Source: an uncultured Pelagibacteraceae bacterium
Lineage (GTDB): Bacteria; Pseudomonadota; Alphaproteobacteria; Pelagibacterales; Pelagibacteraceae
Direction of reading: 5' to 3'
Assembly: GCA_902555275.1 (NCBI GenBank)
Contig: CACDRY010000004.1
Location: 1 to 64,000 of the forward strand
DNA: 64,000 nucleotides
How positions within the stretch are numbered: the stretch's first letter is position 1; every line of letters starts with the position of its first letter. The notes below the pieces were generated by a model. That model was not told the DNA's origin. It saw nothing but the letters and a program-made list of their open reading frames with translations, and did no database searches. Positions 7,841 to 16,447 of this stretch are shown here, one piece after another. The translations under genes were made by a program, and so were the position numbers.

Positions 7841-8976
7841 CTTACTTGGATTCCGTTTGACCAAACATTTTTTACAACTGGTAAATTTTGATAAATTTTA
7901 AACCTTATTAAATCTGCTCTCTTATTATTGTCAATGGAACCCCTGTCATTTAAATTTGTAGCTATAGACGGAGCGTGACTAGCTGCTGCAAATGCTTTTG
8001 GAAGATTATCAATTTCTAAACCCCATTTGACAACAGATATAATTAATGATGATGGAATATAATCTGAGCTTAAGATATCTAAACAATCATTTTCTAAGAG
8101 TTCTTTTGCAGATATATTGCCAGAGTGTGAACCTCCTCTAAGTAAATTAGGAGATCCCATCATAACTTTAATATTGTAATCTTTAGAAGTTTTGGCTGCT
8201 TCTAATGTTGTTGGAAATTCAGCCAATTTTACTCCATATTTATTTGAATTATGAACATCATTTTCTGTGGTATCGTCGTGACTAGCCAAAATACAATCAT
8301 ATGATGATTTAAATTCTAAAATTTTATCTATGTGTTTCTTGCTATTTTTTTTTTGAAGATTTTTTAAGTGATCAAAATGAATTTCCATTTCATTTTCTGT
8401 CATACCGTGTTTAATTGAAAGATATTCTTTGTACTTATCTATAACTCTAAATTGCCTCTGACCTGGTGTATGATCCATTATACTAATCAGTTTTACATCG
8501 TGAGTTTCATTGTATTCGTCTAATTCATCAATCAAATTCTCCGAACAAGTTTCAGCTCTTAAATGTATTTTGTGATCAATCTTGAGAATATTATCTTTTT
8601 TAAAACTTGAAATTATATCCGAACAGTTTTTTGCATATTTTTTATATTTTCCTGTTTTTTCAATAGAACCAACTCTTAATGCATCAAAAACTGTAGTTAT
8701 TCCAACAGATGCTAATTCTCTATCATGAGATAAAATTGCATTTTCTACTGGAAATGAAACTTTAGGTCTTGGTGTCATGTGTCTTTCAAGATTGTCAGTA
8801 TGTAATTCAACCAATCCTGGCGAAATATAATCTTTTTCGCAGTCTATAGAACTTTTGTTATTACTTAATCCACTACTTATATCGACAATCTTGTTATCTT
8901 TAATCCTGATATGACCATGAACGATTTCATCTTTTTTAATTATCATGGCATTGTTTAAAATATATTCATGCATCAC
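7837..8976 (-). CDS. phnM: alpha-D-ribose 1-methylphosphonate 5-triphosphate diphosphatase
   Basis: A 379-residue amidohydrolase-fold enzyme, close to the 378 residues of E. coli PhnM. The metal-site segment SPGLVELHTDNLERHMTPRP lies near residue 50, followed by IMDHTPGQRQF near 165 and LASHDDT near 230. It removes pyrophosphate from the ribose phosphonate triphosphate made by the PhnGHIL complex, giving the substrate of PhnJ. It is unusual in being separated from phnN by a gene on the opposite strand, so it needs its own promoter in the 72-base gap shared with the DUF1045 gene. Confidence 0.93.
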   Translation of the reverse strand: MMHEYILNNAMIIKKDEIVHGHIRIKDNKIVDISSGLSNNKSSIDCEKDYISPGLVELHTDNLERHMTPRPKVSFPVENAILSHDRELASVGITTVFDALRVGSIEKTGKYKKYAKNCSDIISSFKKDNILKIDHKIHLRAETCSENLIDELDEYNETHDVKLISIMDHTPGQRQFRVIDKYKEYLSIKHGMTENEMEIHFDHLKNLQKKNSKKHIDKILEFKSSYDCILASHDDTTENDVHNSNKYGVKLAEFPTTLEAAKTSKDYNIKVMMGSPNLLRGGSHSGNISAKELLENDCLDILSSDYIPSSLIISVVKWGLEIDNLPKAFAAASHAPSIATNLNDRGSIDNNKRADLIRFKIYQNLPVVKNVWSNGIQVS

Positions 8977-9048
8977 TTTTTAATACACATGAATTGTTAC
9001 AAATATTTTAAATTAGAGAAAATTTATATAAGTATTATAAGTTGAATT

Positions 9049-9762
9049 ATGAAAAAATATTCTAGATACGCTATTTATTATGCACCTCCAAAAGAGAGTA
9101 GTCTAGAAGAATTTGGCAGATATTGGTTCGGTTGGGATCCACTTAATGCAAAGTTAATAAATAACAAACATAGAATTAATTATCTAAACAGATTTGGAAT
9201 TAAAAACTTAATAAACATAGATAAAAATGTTTTAATTGCAAAGAAATATGGGTTTCACGGCACACTTATTCCTCCTTTTAAACTAAACAAAAATTATAGT
9301 ACCAATACATTATTTAAAAAAACTGAGGAAATAGCAAAAAAATTCAAAAAATTTAAATTTTATAAATTTAAATTAAAAAAAATGAATAATTTTTATGCTT
9401 TTGTTCAAAATAAAAAAAATAATAACATTAATAAGTTATCAAATAGACTAGTTAGAGAATTATTTAAATTTAGGTCACCTCTTACAAAAAAAGAAATTGA
9501 TAGAAGAAATCCCTCTAAACTAAGTAAATTACAATTAAATATTTTATATAAATGGGGATACCCCTATTTAATGTCAGAATTTAATTTCCATATGACCCTT
9601 GCATCAGAGGTCACAGGAAACAAATTGTACCTTGAGTTAAAAAAAATTGAAAGAAACAAAGAAATCATTTTAAATGAAATAAATAATTTTGATAAAATAT
9701 ATATATTTGGTGAAAACCAAAAAGGAATGTTTGAGAATTTAGAAAATTTTTCACTTAGCTAA
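9049..9762 (+). CDS. DUF1045 phosphonate-operon protein, 2H phosphoesterase fold
   Basis: A 237-residue protein of the DUF1045 family that accompanies C-P lyase operons. The start YSRYAIYYAPP and the RYWFGWDP segment are typical. Two histidine motifs, HGTL near residue 70 and HMTL near residue 183, are the paired HxT motifs of the 2H phosphoesterase superfamily, which hydrolyse 2',3'-cyclic or 1,2-cyclic phosphates. A role on cyclic ribose phosphates produced by C-P lyase is plausible but unproven. It is encoded against phnN and phnM and its last 12 bases overlap the end of phnN, so sense-antisense interference is possible. Confidence 0.85.
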   Translation: MKKYSRYAIYYAPPKESSLEEFGRYWFGWDPLNAKLINNKHRINYLNRFGIKNLINIDKNVLIAKKYGFHGTLIPPFKLNKNYSTNTLFKKTEEIAKKFKKFKFYKFKLKKMNNFYAFVQNKKNNNINKLSNRLVRELFKFRSPLTKKEIDRRNPSKLSKLQLNILYKWGYPYLMSEFNFHMTLASEVTGNKLYLELKKIERNKEIILNEINNFDKIYIFGENQKGMFENLENFSLS

Positions 9763-10287
9763 AATTATTTTTTTCAATTTATTTGCACCTATAGCTATTG
9801 ATTTATTATTATTTATAGTAATTATATTTTTCGGTAGTAAATTAATTTTTCTTTTTATCCTATTATTAATTGATTTTTTGTCTTCTCTAGCTCGATTTAC
9901 AAGTCTCTTTTTAATAATTGTTGATGGGGCAATAATATTAATTATTTTAACGTTATTAACTTTTTTTTTTACTTTAAAAAGTACTTTTCTTGATCCATTA
10001 AAAATTACTGTTTTACCTTCCTCTATTTTTTTTATTTCCTTAAATGGAATACCGTATGAAAAACCATGAGCTTTCCAGTAAACAAAGAAATGTTTTTTTA
10101 AAATCTTATCTTCAAAATTTTTAATTGATATGCTGTAATGATCTTCATTTTTAATATCTTTTTTCCTAGTAATGTACCTTTTTACCAAAATGGAATTAGG
10201 AATTTTTTTAATTACTTTTTTTAATAAAGTATCTTTTCCTGATCCTGATGGTCCAACGACTACGATAAGCTGACCGTTATTTTGCAT
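9751..10287 (-). CDS. phnN: ribose 1,5-bisphosphate phosphokinase
   Basis: A 178-residue P-loop kinase with Walker A GPSGSGKDTLL at residues 12-22 and the guanylate-kinase-like RYITRKK segment. In the C-P lyase pathway it phosphorylates ribose 1,5-bisphosphate to PRPP, returning the sugar to nucleotide synthesis. Its start overlaps phnL by 11 bases and its end overlaps the convergent DUF1045 gene by 12. It is the last gene of the contiguous phnGHIJKLN run. Confidence 0.92.
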   Translation of the reverse strand: MQNNGQLIVVVGPSGSGKDTLLKKVIKKIPNSILVKRYITRKKDIKNEDHYSISIKNFEDKILKKHFFVYWKAHGFSYGIPFKEIKKIEEGKTVIFNGSRKVLFKVKKKVNNVKIINIIAPSTIIKKRLVNRAREDKKSINNRIKRKINLLPKNIITINNNKSIAIGANKLKKIILAK

Positions 10288-10954
10288 CTGATATTTTTGT
10301 AATATCTATTTCCCTAGCATTTAAATATTTACGTGAATATTCATCATGAAAAATACCAATTATTGAAGATCCACTATCCTTTTTTTCATTAATCAAATTC
10401 AAAACAATATCTTTGTTAACACTATCTAAACTAGCAGTTGGTTCATCTAGTAATAAACATGGATAATTTCTAATCAGTCCCCTAGCAACATTAACTCTTT
10501 GTTGTTCTCCACCTGAAAAAGTTAGTGGCGATAAATTCCATAAGTTTTTATCTATATTAAGTTTTAGTAAAATTTTTTCAGCTTTTTCACGAACTTCATC
10601 TTGATCTGAATTTATTTCTAATAAGGGCTCCATAACAATTTCAATTGTAGGAACACGAGGTATCACTCTTAGAAATTGACTAACATATCCTATTATATTT
10701 TTTCTAAGTTCAATAATATTTCTCGGATATGTATGATCTATGTTGTGATTATTAATTTTAATTTGTCCTGATTGAAAAACATAGTTTCCATAAATCATTT
10801 TTAAAATACTAGACTTTCCAACACCTGATGGTCCTGTTAACGCTACAATTTCTCCAGGATTAATTTTCAAATTCAAATTATTAAAAACTAATATGTTTGT
10901 TTTGCCCTGATTATGAAGTGTAAATTTTTTTGTAATTTTATTTAGTTCAATCAT
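10277..10954 (-). CDS. phnL: C-P lyase core-associated ABC-type protein PhnL
   Basis: A 225-residue ABC-ATPase-like protein with Walker A GPSGVGKSS near residue 41, signature FSGGEQQRVNVARGL near 145 and Walker B CLLLDEPTASLD near 165. The preceding NIIGYVSQFLRVIPRVPT segment is characteristic of PhnL. Unlike transporter ATPases it works with PhnGHI to attach the phosphonate to ATP-derived ribose. It lies two bases after phnK and overlaps phnN by 11 bases. Confidence 0.93.
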   Translation of the reverse strand: MIELNKITKKFTLHNQGKTNILVFNNLNLKINPGEIVALTGPSGVGKSSILKMIYGNYVFQSGQIKINNHNIDHTYPRNIIELRKNIIGYVSQFLRVIPRVPTIEIVMEPLLEINSDQDEVREKAEKILLKLNIDKNLWNLSPLTFSGGEQQRVNVARGLIRNYPCLLLDEPTASLDSVNKDIVLNLINEKKDSGSSIIGIFHDEYSRKYLNAREIDITKISDAK

Positions 10955-10956
10955 TT

Positions 10957-11724
10957 TTAAACCTGTAATACTGAACTAACTAATAACTGAGTATAAGAAT
11001 GTTGCGGATCATCTAATACCTGATCACAAAGTCCAGACTCAACAGCCTCCCCATTTTTCATAACAATAATTTTATCAGCTAACAATCTAATCACTGCTAA
11101 ATCGTGAGAAACGATTACAACTGATAAATTTAATTCTCTAACTAATTTTCTTAACAAATCTAAAATTTTTGCTTGAACAGAAACATCAAGACCTCCTGTT
11201 GGTTCGTCCATGAAAATTATTTTAGGACTCGTAACCAAATTTTTTGCTATTTGTAATCTTTGCAACATTCCACCAGAAAATGTTCTTGGAAAATCATCTG
11301 CTCTACTTTTATCGATTTCTACTTTATCTAACCATTTAAAAATAGTTTGCCTAATATTTCCATAATTTCTTTGTCCAATCGACATTAATCTTTCACTAAT
11401 ATTTCCACCAGCACTTACATCTAATCTTAAACCGTCTCTAGGATTTTGGTGAACAAAAGCTAATTCAGTTCTTATCAATAACCTTTTCAATGACTCAGAT
11501 ATTTCTAGAAAATCAATCGTTTCATTACCTGTTTCAATTAAGATTTTTCCACTATCAGGAATAAGATTGCCTGATATGGAATTTATAAAAGTTGTTTTTC
11601 CTGAGCCAGATTCTCCTACTACACCAACGACTTCCCCAGGATATAATGTCAAATTCATATTTTTGCATCCCACTTGATTACCGTAATATTTGTTTAAATT
11701 ATGAACTGACAAAATTGGTTGCAT
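10957..11724 (-). CDS. phnK: C-P lyase ABC-type subunit PhnK
   Basis: A 255-residue ABC-ATPase-like subunit with Walker A GESGSGKTT near residues 36-44, a FVHQNPRDGLRLDVSAGGNI segment typical of PhnK, the signature FSGGMLQRLQIAKNL and Walker B IIFMDEPTGGLDVS. In the known complex it docks on PhnJ within the PhnGHIJ core and its ATPase activity is needed for turnover. It begins directly after the phnJ stop with no gap. Confidence 0.94.
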   Translation of the reverse strand: MQPILSVHNLNKYYGNQVGCKNMNLTLYPGEVVGVVGESGSGKTTFINSISGNLIPDSGKILIETGNETIDFLEISESLKRLLIRTELAFVHQNPRDGLRLDVSAGGNISERLMSIGQRNYGNIRQTIFKWLDKVEIDKSRADDFPRTFSGGMLQRLQIAKNLVTSPKIIFMDEPTGGLDVSVQAKILDLLRKLVRELNLSVVIVSHDLAVIRLLADKIIVMKNGEAVESGLCDQVLDDPQHSYTQLLVSSVLQV

Positions 11725-12606
11725 TTAATTATTTTCCATTCTTTGATTACAATAATTTGTATCTGAACATATAAATGATCTATTACCGTCATCATCAGTA
11801 ATTATTTCATCTAAAAAACTCTCATTTGATCCACAAATAGAACATTTATGAGGTGCCTTTGAGGGATCAAATGGATAATCTTCAAAATCAAGACTCGTTA
11901 CTTCAGTATATGGTGGTATTGCATAAATTCTTTGTTCTCTTCCTGCTCCAAATAATTGAATAGCAGGGTTATTGTTCATTTTTGGGTTATCAAATTTTGG
12001 AATAGGTGATGGGTCCATTATATATCTATCATTTGTCTTTACCGGATAAGCATATGCTGTTTCTATATGACCATTTTTGGTAATATCTTCATATAACTTT
12101 ACATGCATAATTCCATATTCTGATAGTGCATGCATTTTTTTAGTTTCTTGATATCTTGGTTCTAAAAACGCAAGAGGTTCTGGTATTGGAACCTGATAAA
12201 CAAGTATTTGTTTTTCTTTTAACTTTTCTTCTGGAATTCTGTGTCTTGTCTGAATTATCGAAGCTTGGCTTGTTTTTTCTGTGGTCTTAATATTAGCAGT
12301 TTTTTTAAAGAAATTTCTAATTGAAACTGCGTTTGTAGTATCATCTGCTCCTTGGTCAATAACTTTTATCACATCGTCAGTTGTTAAACATGACGATGTT
12401 ACTTGAACCCCTCCTGTTCCCCATCCGTATGGCATAGGCATTTCTCTAGATGAAAATGGAACTTGATAACCTGGTATACAAAGAGCTTTAATCAAAGCTC
12501 TTCTTATCATTCTTTTTGTATTTTCGTCTAAATAAGCAAAATTATAAATTTCATCTTGAGCTGCAACAGTATTTTTTTTATTTTTAAATTTAAGTACGTT
12601 GTTCAT
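11725..12606 (-). CDS. phnJ: alpha-D-ribose 1-methylphosphonate 5-phosphate C-P lyase
   Basis: The 293-residue radical SAM enzyme that breaks the C-P bond, releasing methane from methylphosphonate. The four cysteines near the C-terminus follow the pattern C-x2-C-x21-C-x5-C, the exact spacing of E. coli PhnJ, in which three bind the [4Fe-4S] cluster and one is the catalytic thiyl radical. The ALIKALCIPGYQVPF and MPMPYGWGTGG segments are typical family markers. It overlaps phnI by 17 bases. No inactivating change is visible, so the lyase should be functional. Confidence 0.97.
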   Translation of the reverse strand: MNNVLKFKNKKNTVAAQDEIYNFAYLDENTKRMIRRALIKALCIPGYQVPFSSREMPMPYGWGTGGVQVTSSCLTTDDVIKVIDQGADDTTNAVSIRNFFKKTANIKTTEKTSQASIIQTRHRIPEEKLKEKQILVYQVPIPEPLAFLEPRYQETKKMHALSEYGIMHVKLYEDITKNGHIETAYAYPVKTNDRYIMDPSPIPKFDNPKMNNNPAIQLFGAGREQRIYAIPPYTEVTSLDFEDYPFDPSKAPHKCSICGSNESFLDEIITDDDGNRSFICSDTNYCNQRMENN

Positions 12607-13669
12607 TTTTTTTATACTCTTCTCTAATTTTTCTTACTAAATCCAATTCCGCCTGAAAATCTACATAATGAGGTAATTTGATATGTTCTAAAAAACCTGT
12701 AGCTTGAATATTATCACAATGAGATATAACAAATTCTTCATCTTGAGCAGCAACACCTAAGTACTCCTCACCAAATTCTTTCCATCTCATTGATCTGTCA
12801 ACCAAAGCCATAGAAATAGCTTTTCTCTCTAATTGACCAAAAACTAAACCATATCCACGGGTAAATTGAGCAGGTATTTTTTTACTACCTTTAAATTGGT
12901 TTACTGACTCACACTCAGTAAACATGACATCAGCAATATTTATTTCTATACCTAATTCTGGAATTTCAAATTGAACCTCAACGTAACCAGTTCTTAATTC
13001 ACCAACAAATGCATGATTTCTAGCATACCCTCTCTGTGTTGAATAAGCTAAACCAAGAAGAAAACCTTCATCTCCTCTTGAAAGAGATTGCAATCGTTCA
13101 GATCTTGTTAAAGGAAAATTAATTGGGTTTCTTGTAATATCTTTAGATGTTTTGCCACTAGGTATTTCTTTCTGAATTAACCCTTCTTTATTTAAAAAGC
13201 TTAAAACATGTGGGATTTCTTTATCATCATATTTTTCAATCTTAGCTTTTTCATACTCTCCATCAGCAAGAAGCTTGAAATCAAGTAAACGGTGTGTGTA
13301 GTCAAATGTTGGGCCTAACTTTTGTTTACCTGGGATATCTTTAAATGTTGCAGATATTCTTCTTAGACATAACATTTTGCCAGTTTCGATAGGTTTGCTT
13401 GAACCAATTCTAGGTAAAGTAGTTCTATAGGCTCTCATTAGAAAAATTGCTTCAATCAAGTCACCTCTAGACTGTTTGATTGCAAGAGCAGACAAATCTT
13501 TGTCATATAAAGATCCTTCTGACATAACTCTATCAACACTTAAAGTTAGTTGTTCACTAATTTGTTTAATATTTAGTTCTGCTATATTTACATCCCCTCT
13601 TCTTATTTCGGATAACCAGGAATGTGCGTTATTTATTGCCTTTTCCCCACCTTTTACTGATACATACAT
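12590..13669 (-). CDS. phnI: C-P lyase core subunit PhnI
   Basis: A 359-residue protein starting MYVSVKGGEKAI, the typical PhnI start. Family segments include MRAYRTTLPRIG near residue 100, RRISATFKDIPGGK-like text near 125 (here KQKLGPTFDYTHRLLDF), LLGLAYSTQRGYARNHAFVG near 205 and the HCDNIQATGFLEHIKLPHYVDF segment near the end. With PhnG, PhnH and PhnL it displaces adenine from ATP with the phosphonate; PhnI alone is a nucleosidase. It starts one base after the phnH stop. Confidence 0.95.
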   Translation of the reverse strand: MYVSVKGGEKAINNAHSWLSEIRRGDVNIAELNIKQISEQLTLSVDRVMSEGSLYDKDLSALAIKQSRGDLIEAIFLMRAYRTTLPRIGSSKPIETGKMLCLRRISATFKDIPGKQKLGPTFDYTHRLLDFKLLADGEYEKAKIEKYDDKEIPHVLSFLNKEGLIQKEIPSGKTSKDITRNPINFPLTRSERLQSLSRGDEGFLLGLAYSTQRGYARNHAFVGELRTGYVEVQFEIPELGIEINIADVMFTECESVNQFKGSKKIPAQFTRGYGLVFGQLERKAISMALVDRSMRWKEFGEEYLGVAAQDEEFVISHCDNIQATGFLEHIKLPHYVDFQAELDLVRKIREEYKKNEQRT

Positions 13670-13670
13670 T

Positions 13671-14225
13671 TTATAGCTCTCCTATTTTCAATGATCTTGG
13701 TATTGAATAAAATTTATCATTATCAACAAAATAAAAATCAAGTCCTAATGGAAATTGCTGGTTATTTTTTTTTATAACCTCTCTATCAGGTAAAAATATA
13801 CTTTTAGAACTTTTAATACCAGGACCAGAAATTATGGCATTTGGTTTTTCAAATTGGGACTGGCAAATAATTGTACACGATTGATCAGGATTTTGCTCGT
13901 CCCCCTTTTTAAATTCATCTAATGGTAAAAGATCATCCCAAGTACCAATTGTAAAATTTGCATTTTTTTTATCTGTAATGTTTGCACCTGTATTAAATTT
14001 AATCCAATCAATAGTTTCTTGATTGTTAACATCACCACCTAAAAAAATATTTGAATAACTATCACAAAAAGTTTTTATTATTGAACAACTAGCTGAAAAC
14101 ATATTCGAAGGGGGATCTATATTTTTTAATGTCTCAATTGAACCGGGATATGAGGTTGCAAACAAAATACTTCTAAAATAATCAGCACTTACTTGAGAAT
14201 TATTTTTTTTAGAAACAACTTCCAT
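13671..14225 (-). CDS. phnH: C-P lyase core subunit PhnH
   Basis: A 184-residue subunit close to the 194 residues of E. coli PhnH. The FRSILFATSYPGSI segment near residue 17, the FLGGDVNNQETIDWI stretch and the closing GLDFYFVDNDKFYSIPRSLKI segment are family features. It forms a structural part of the PhnGHIJ core. It sits between phnG (3 bases) and phnI (1 base) in the operon. Confidence 0.92.
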   Translation of the reverse strand: MEVVSKKNNSQVSADYFRSILFATSYPGSIETLKNIDPPSNMFSASCSIIKTFCDSYSNIFLGGDVNNQETIDWIKFNTGANITDKKNANFTIGTWDDLLPLDEFKKGDEQNPDQSCTIICQSQFEKPNAIISGPGIKSSKSIFLPDREVIKKNNQQFPLGLDFYFVDNDKFYSIPRSLKIGEL

Positions 14226-14228
14226 AGA

Positions 14229-14672
14229 TTATTTATCCTCACCTCTTACCAAGGTAAAAAAATCAACTTTAGTAGCTTCTGTTTTAGATAATATTTCATT
14301 TCTTTTGTTATTTTTATATTTAATTAATTTATCAATTATATTTCTTTTAATTATTTCTTTTTTTTCAGTTTGCATCAATGCATCACACAAAGCTGCAATT
14401 TTGGATTTATATTTATTTCTACCTTGAACATAACCATGTCCTTGAATTTTTTTATCTAAACTTAATGAACATCTCGTTATAGTTACTTCTCCAACATTAA
14501 AATTATCACCTGTGACGCCTGCTTTTCCTTGAACCATAACACTGCCAATCTCAGGTTCTCTTAACCAATTATATTCTATTTTCATATTTAAATTGTCCCA
14601 AAGCGATATTAGATAATTTTCGTCTGCTGTTGCTAAATAACTTAACCATTGTTTTCTTGATTCATTTTTCAT
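14229..14672 (-). CDS. phnG: C-P lyase core subunit PhnG
   Basis: A 147-residue protein beginning MKNESRKQWLSYLATAD, which lines up with the start of known PhnG proteins of about 150 residues. A TTG four codons upstream (14684) keeps the frame open, but the ATG at 14672 is the better start. The REPEIGSVMVQGKAGVTG and FNVGEVTITRC segments are typical PhnG markers. It is the first gene of the leftward phnGHIJKLN operon and is divergent from phnF across 66 bases. Confidence 0.92.
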   Translation of the reverse strand: MKNESRKQWLSYLATADENYLISLWDNLNMKIEYNWLREPEIGSVMVQGKAGVTGDNFNVGEVTITRCSLSLDKKIQGHGYVQGRNKYKSKIAALCDALMQTEKKEIIKRNIIDKLIKYKNNKRNEILSKTEATKVDFFTLVRGEDK

Positions 14673-14676
14673 AATA

Positions 14677-14696
14677 CTATACAACTAGACAAGTAC
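14677..14696 (-). promoter_or_regulatory. candidate PhnF operator upstream of phnG
   Basis: Read on the minus strand, the start of the phnG-phnF gap contains GTCTAGTT and GTATAGTA nine bases apart. Each matches six of eight bases of the GTxTAxAC half-site known for HutC-type GntR regulators, the subfamily to which the neighbouring PhnF belongs. It lies between the phnF and phnG starts, where a repressor would block phnG. The match is imperfect and only suggestive. Confidence 0.35.
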
Positions 14697-14738
14697 TAAA
14701 ATTAAAAATAATTTCAATATATTATTTATTAAAATTTT

Positions 14739-15449
14739 ATGACAACAAAAGATTTGCTTTGGAAGGAAATATACAATTCAATCAAAAGAGAAATTGTTTT
14801 AAATAAGTACAAAATTAATAAAAAGTTAGATTCTGAGAATGACTATGCAAAACAATTCAATGTCAATAGACACACTATAAGAAGAGCTTTTAAAGAACTT
14901 AAAGATGATAATTTAATATATTCAAAAAGAGGTCTTGGAGTATTTGTTAAATCATCAAAAATTAATTACTCAATTAGTAAAAACGTACGATTTACTGAGA
15001 ATATACTTCAAGAAAACCAATCAGTAAGAATTGAAATAAAAAGTTTTGATATTGCTGAATGCAATCCTTTTGAAAAAAAAGAACTCAACTTAAAAAAAAA
15101 TGACAAAGTTACACGCATAAATAGCATAGGTTTTGTCAACAATTCACCTTCTGTAATAACTTTCAGATCGATTCCTTATAAAAAATTTCCAAAATTTATT
15201 AATTATTTTGTTAAAAAACAATCAGTAACCAAAGCTTTTAATTTATTGAATATCAAACTAATTAAAAGATCAAAAACTCTAATCAATGCTGAAATTGCAG
15301 ACAAAATAAAATCAAATTTATTAAATATAAATGAGGGGGAAGCACTATTAAAAACTTCCTCTGTTAATGTCGATTTTAAAAACAATCCTATAGAGTTAAG
15401 TGAAAGTTATTTTATTGGATCTAAAATTCAATTTTTAATAAAAAATTAG
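14739..15449 (+). CDS. phnF: GntR/HutC-family regulator of phosphonate genes
   Basis: A 236-residue regulator with an N-terminal winged helix (LDSENDYAKQFNVNRHTIRRAF near residue 35) and a C-terminal UTRA effector domain (from about residue 85, with VTRINSIGFVNNSPS and SSVNVDFKNNPIELSESYF). The divergent position next to phnG and just before phnCDE identifies it as PhnF, a repressor in characterised systems. The protein is unusually lysine-rich, like others in this window. The ligand of the UTRA domain is unknown. Confidence 0.88.
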   Translation: MTTKDLLWKEIYNSIKREIVLNKYKINKKLDSENDYAKQFNVNRHTIRRAFKELKDDNLIYSKRGLGVFVKSSKINYSISKNVRFTENILQENQSVRIEIKSFDIAECNPFEKKELNLKKNDKVTRINSIGFVNNSPSVITFRSIPYKKFPKFINYFVKKQSVTKAFNLLNIKLIKRSKTLINAEIADKIKSNLLNINEGEALLKTSSVNVDFKNNPIELSESYFIGSKIQFLIKN

Positions 15450-15469
15450 ATTTTCTACCTTAGGTTTAA

Positions 15470-15498
15470 ATTTCATATAACTTAAACAAAATTTAAAA
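15470..15498 (+). promoter_or_regulatory. possible degenerate Pho box upstream of phnC
   Basis: Three seven-base units ATTTCAT, CTTAAAC and TTTAAAA are spaced exactly 11 bases apart, about 60 bases before phnC. Each matches the PhoB half-site only partly. The spacing fits a Pho box, but in such AT-rich DNA chance is not excluded. Confidence 0.28.
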
Positions 15499-15556
15499 GA
15501 TTCATTAATAATATTTTAACATTTATTAAAGATTAGAGGATTAATAAATTCCTCAA

Positions 15557-16381
15557 ATGATTATTAAAAAAGTTAACAAATTTTTCGGTGATAATCATGC
15601 CGTTAAAAACGTTTCTTTTGAGGTTAACAAACCTCAAATGATAGGAATCATAGGTAGATCTGGGGCTGGTAAATCAACATTACTAAGAATTATAAATCGA
15701 CTTACCGACGCAACAGATGGTTCGATTGAAATTGAAGGTCAAAATATTCTAGATTTAAAAAGTAAGGAAAAGAGATCATGGCAAAGAAACTGTGCAATGA
15801 TTTTTCAACAATTTAATTTAGTCCCACGATTAGATGTTCTAACAAATGTAATATTAGGCAGATTAAATTATCAGGGCTCATTTAGAGCATCTTTAAAAAT
15901 GTTTTCTCGAGATGAAAGAGCTGATGCTTTGATTTTACTTAACAACTTAGGTATGGCTAACACTGCTCTCCAAAGAGCTGAAACATTATCTGGAGGTCAA
16001 CAGCAACGTGTAGCTATATGCAGAGCTTTGATGCAAAATCCTAAAATGATTTTAGCAGACGAACCTATAGCATCTTTAGATCCAATGAATGCAAGAATGG
16101 TAATGGAATCATTAAGAAAAATTCATGACGAAAAAAATTTAACAGTTATTTCAAATCTTCATACACTTGATACAGCAAAAACTTATTGTGATCGAATTAT
16201 TGGAATGAAAGATGGTGAAATAGTCTTTGATGATTTGCCTGAAAAATTATCAGATAAACTTGCAAGAGAAATTTATGGTGCAGAGGCTGATGAAGCTTTT
16301 GAGCCACAAGTAACATCTACAGAGCTTAAAACAAAAAAAAAGATAAATGGAGATGTTGAGAAAGAATTTGCAACTGCATGA
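15557..16381 (+). CDS. phnC: phosphonate ABC transporter ATP-binding protein
   Basis: A 274-residue ABC ATPase with Walker [12 protein letters not shown] near residue 33, Q-loop [13 protein letters not shown], signature [16 protein letters not shown] near 150 and Walker [14 protein letters not shown]. The [20 protein letters not shown] stretch between Q-loop and signature is characteristic of PhnC rather than general importers. It energises the PhnCDE importer and is first in the rightward phnCDEE transcript, 107 bases after phnF. Confidence 0.94.
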   Translation: MIIKKVNKFFGDNHAVKNVSFEVNKPQMIGIIGRSGAGKSTLLRIINRLTDATDGSIEIEGQNILDLKSKEKRSWQRNCAMIFQQFNLVPRLDVLTNVILGRLNYQGSFRASLKMFSRDERADALILLNNLGMANTALQRAETLSGGQQQRVAICRALMQNPKMILADEPIASLDPMNARMVMESLRKIHDEKNLTVISNLHTLDTAKTYCDRIIGMKDGEIVFDDLPEKLSDKLAREIYGAEADEAFEPQVTSTELKTKKKINGDVEKEFATA

Positions 16382-16447
16382 GATCAATAACTCATCGTTA
16401 CAAATATAAATAAGTCGAGAGACTAAAATTATAAAAAGGAGACAATT

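Noticed and set aside
8977-9048. Pho box in the phnM/DUF1045 gap
   Set aside because: A single TTGTAAC half-site is present, but no partner lies 11 bases away on either side.
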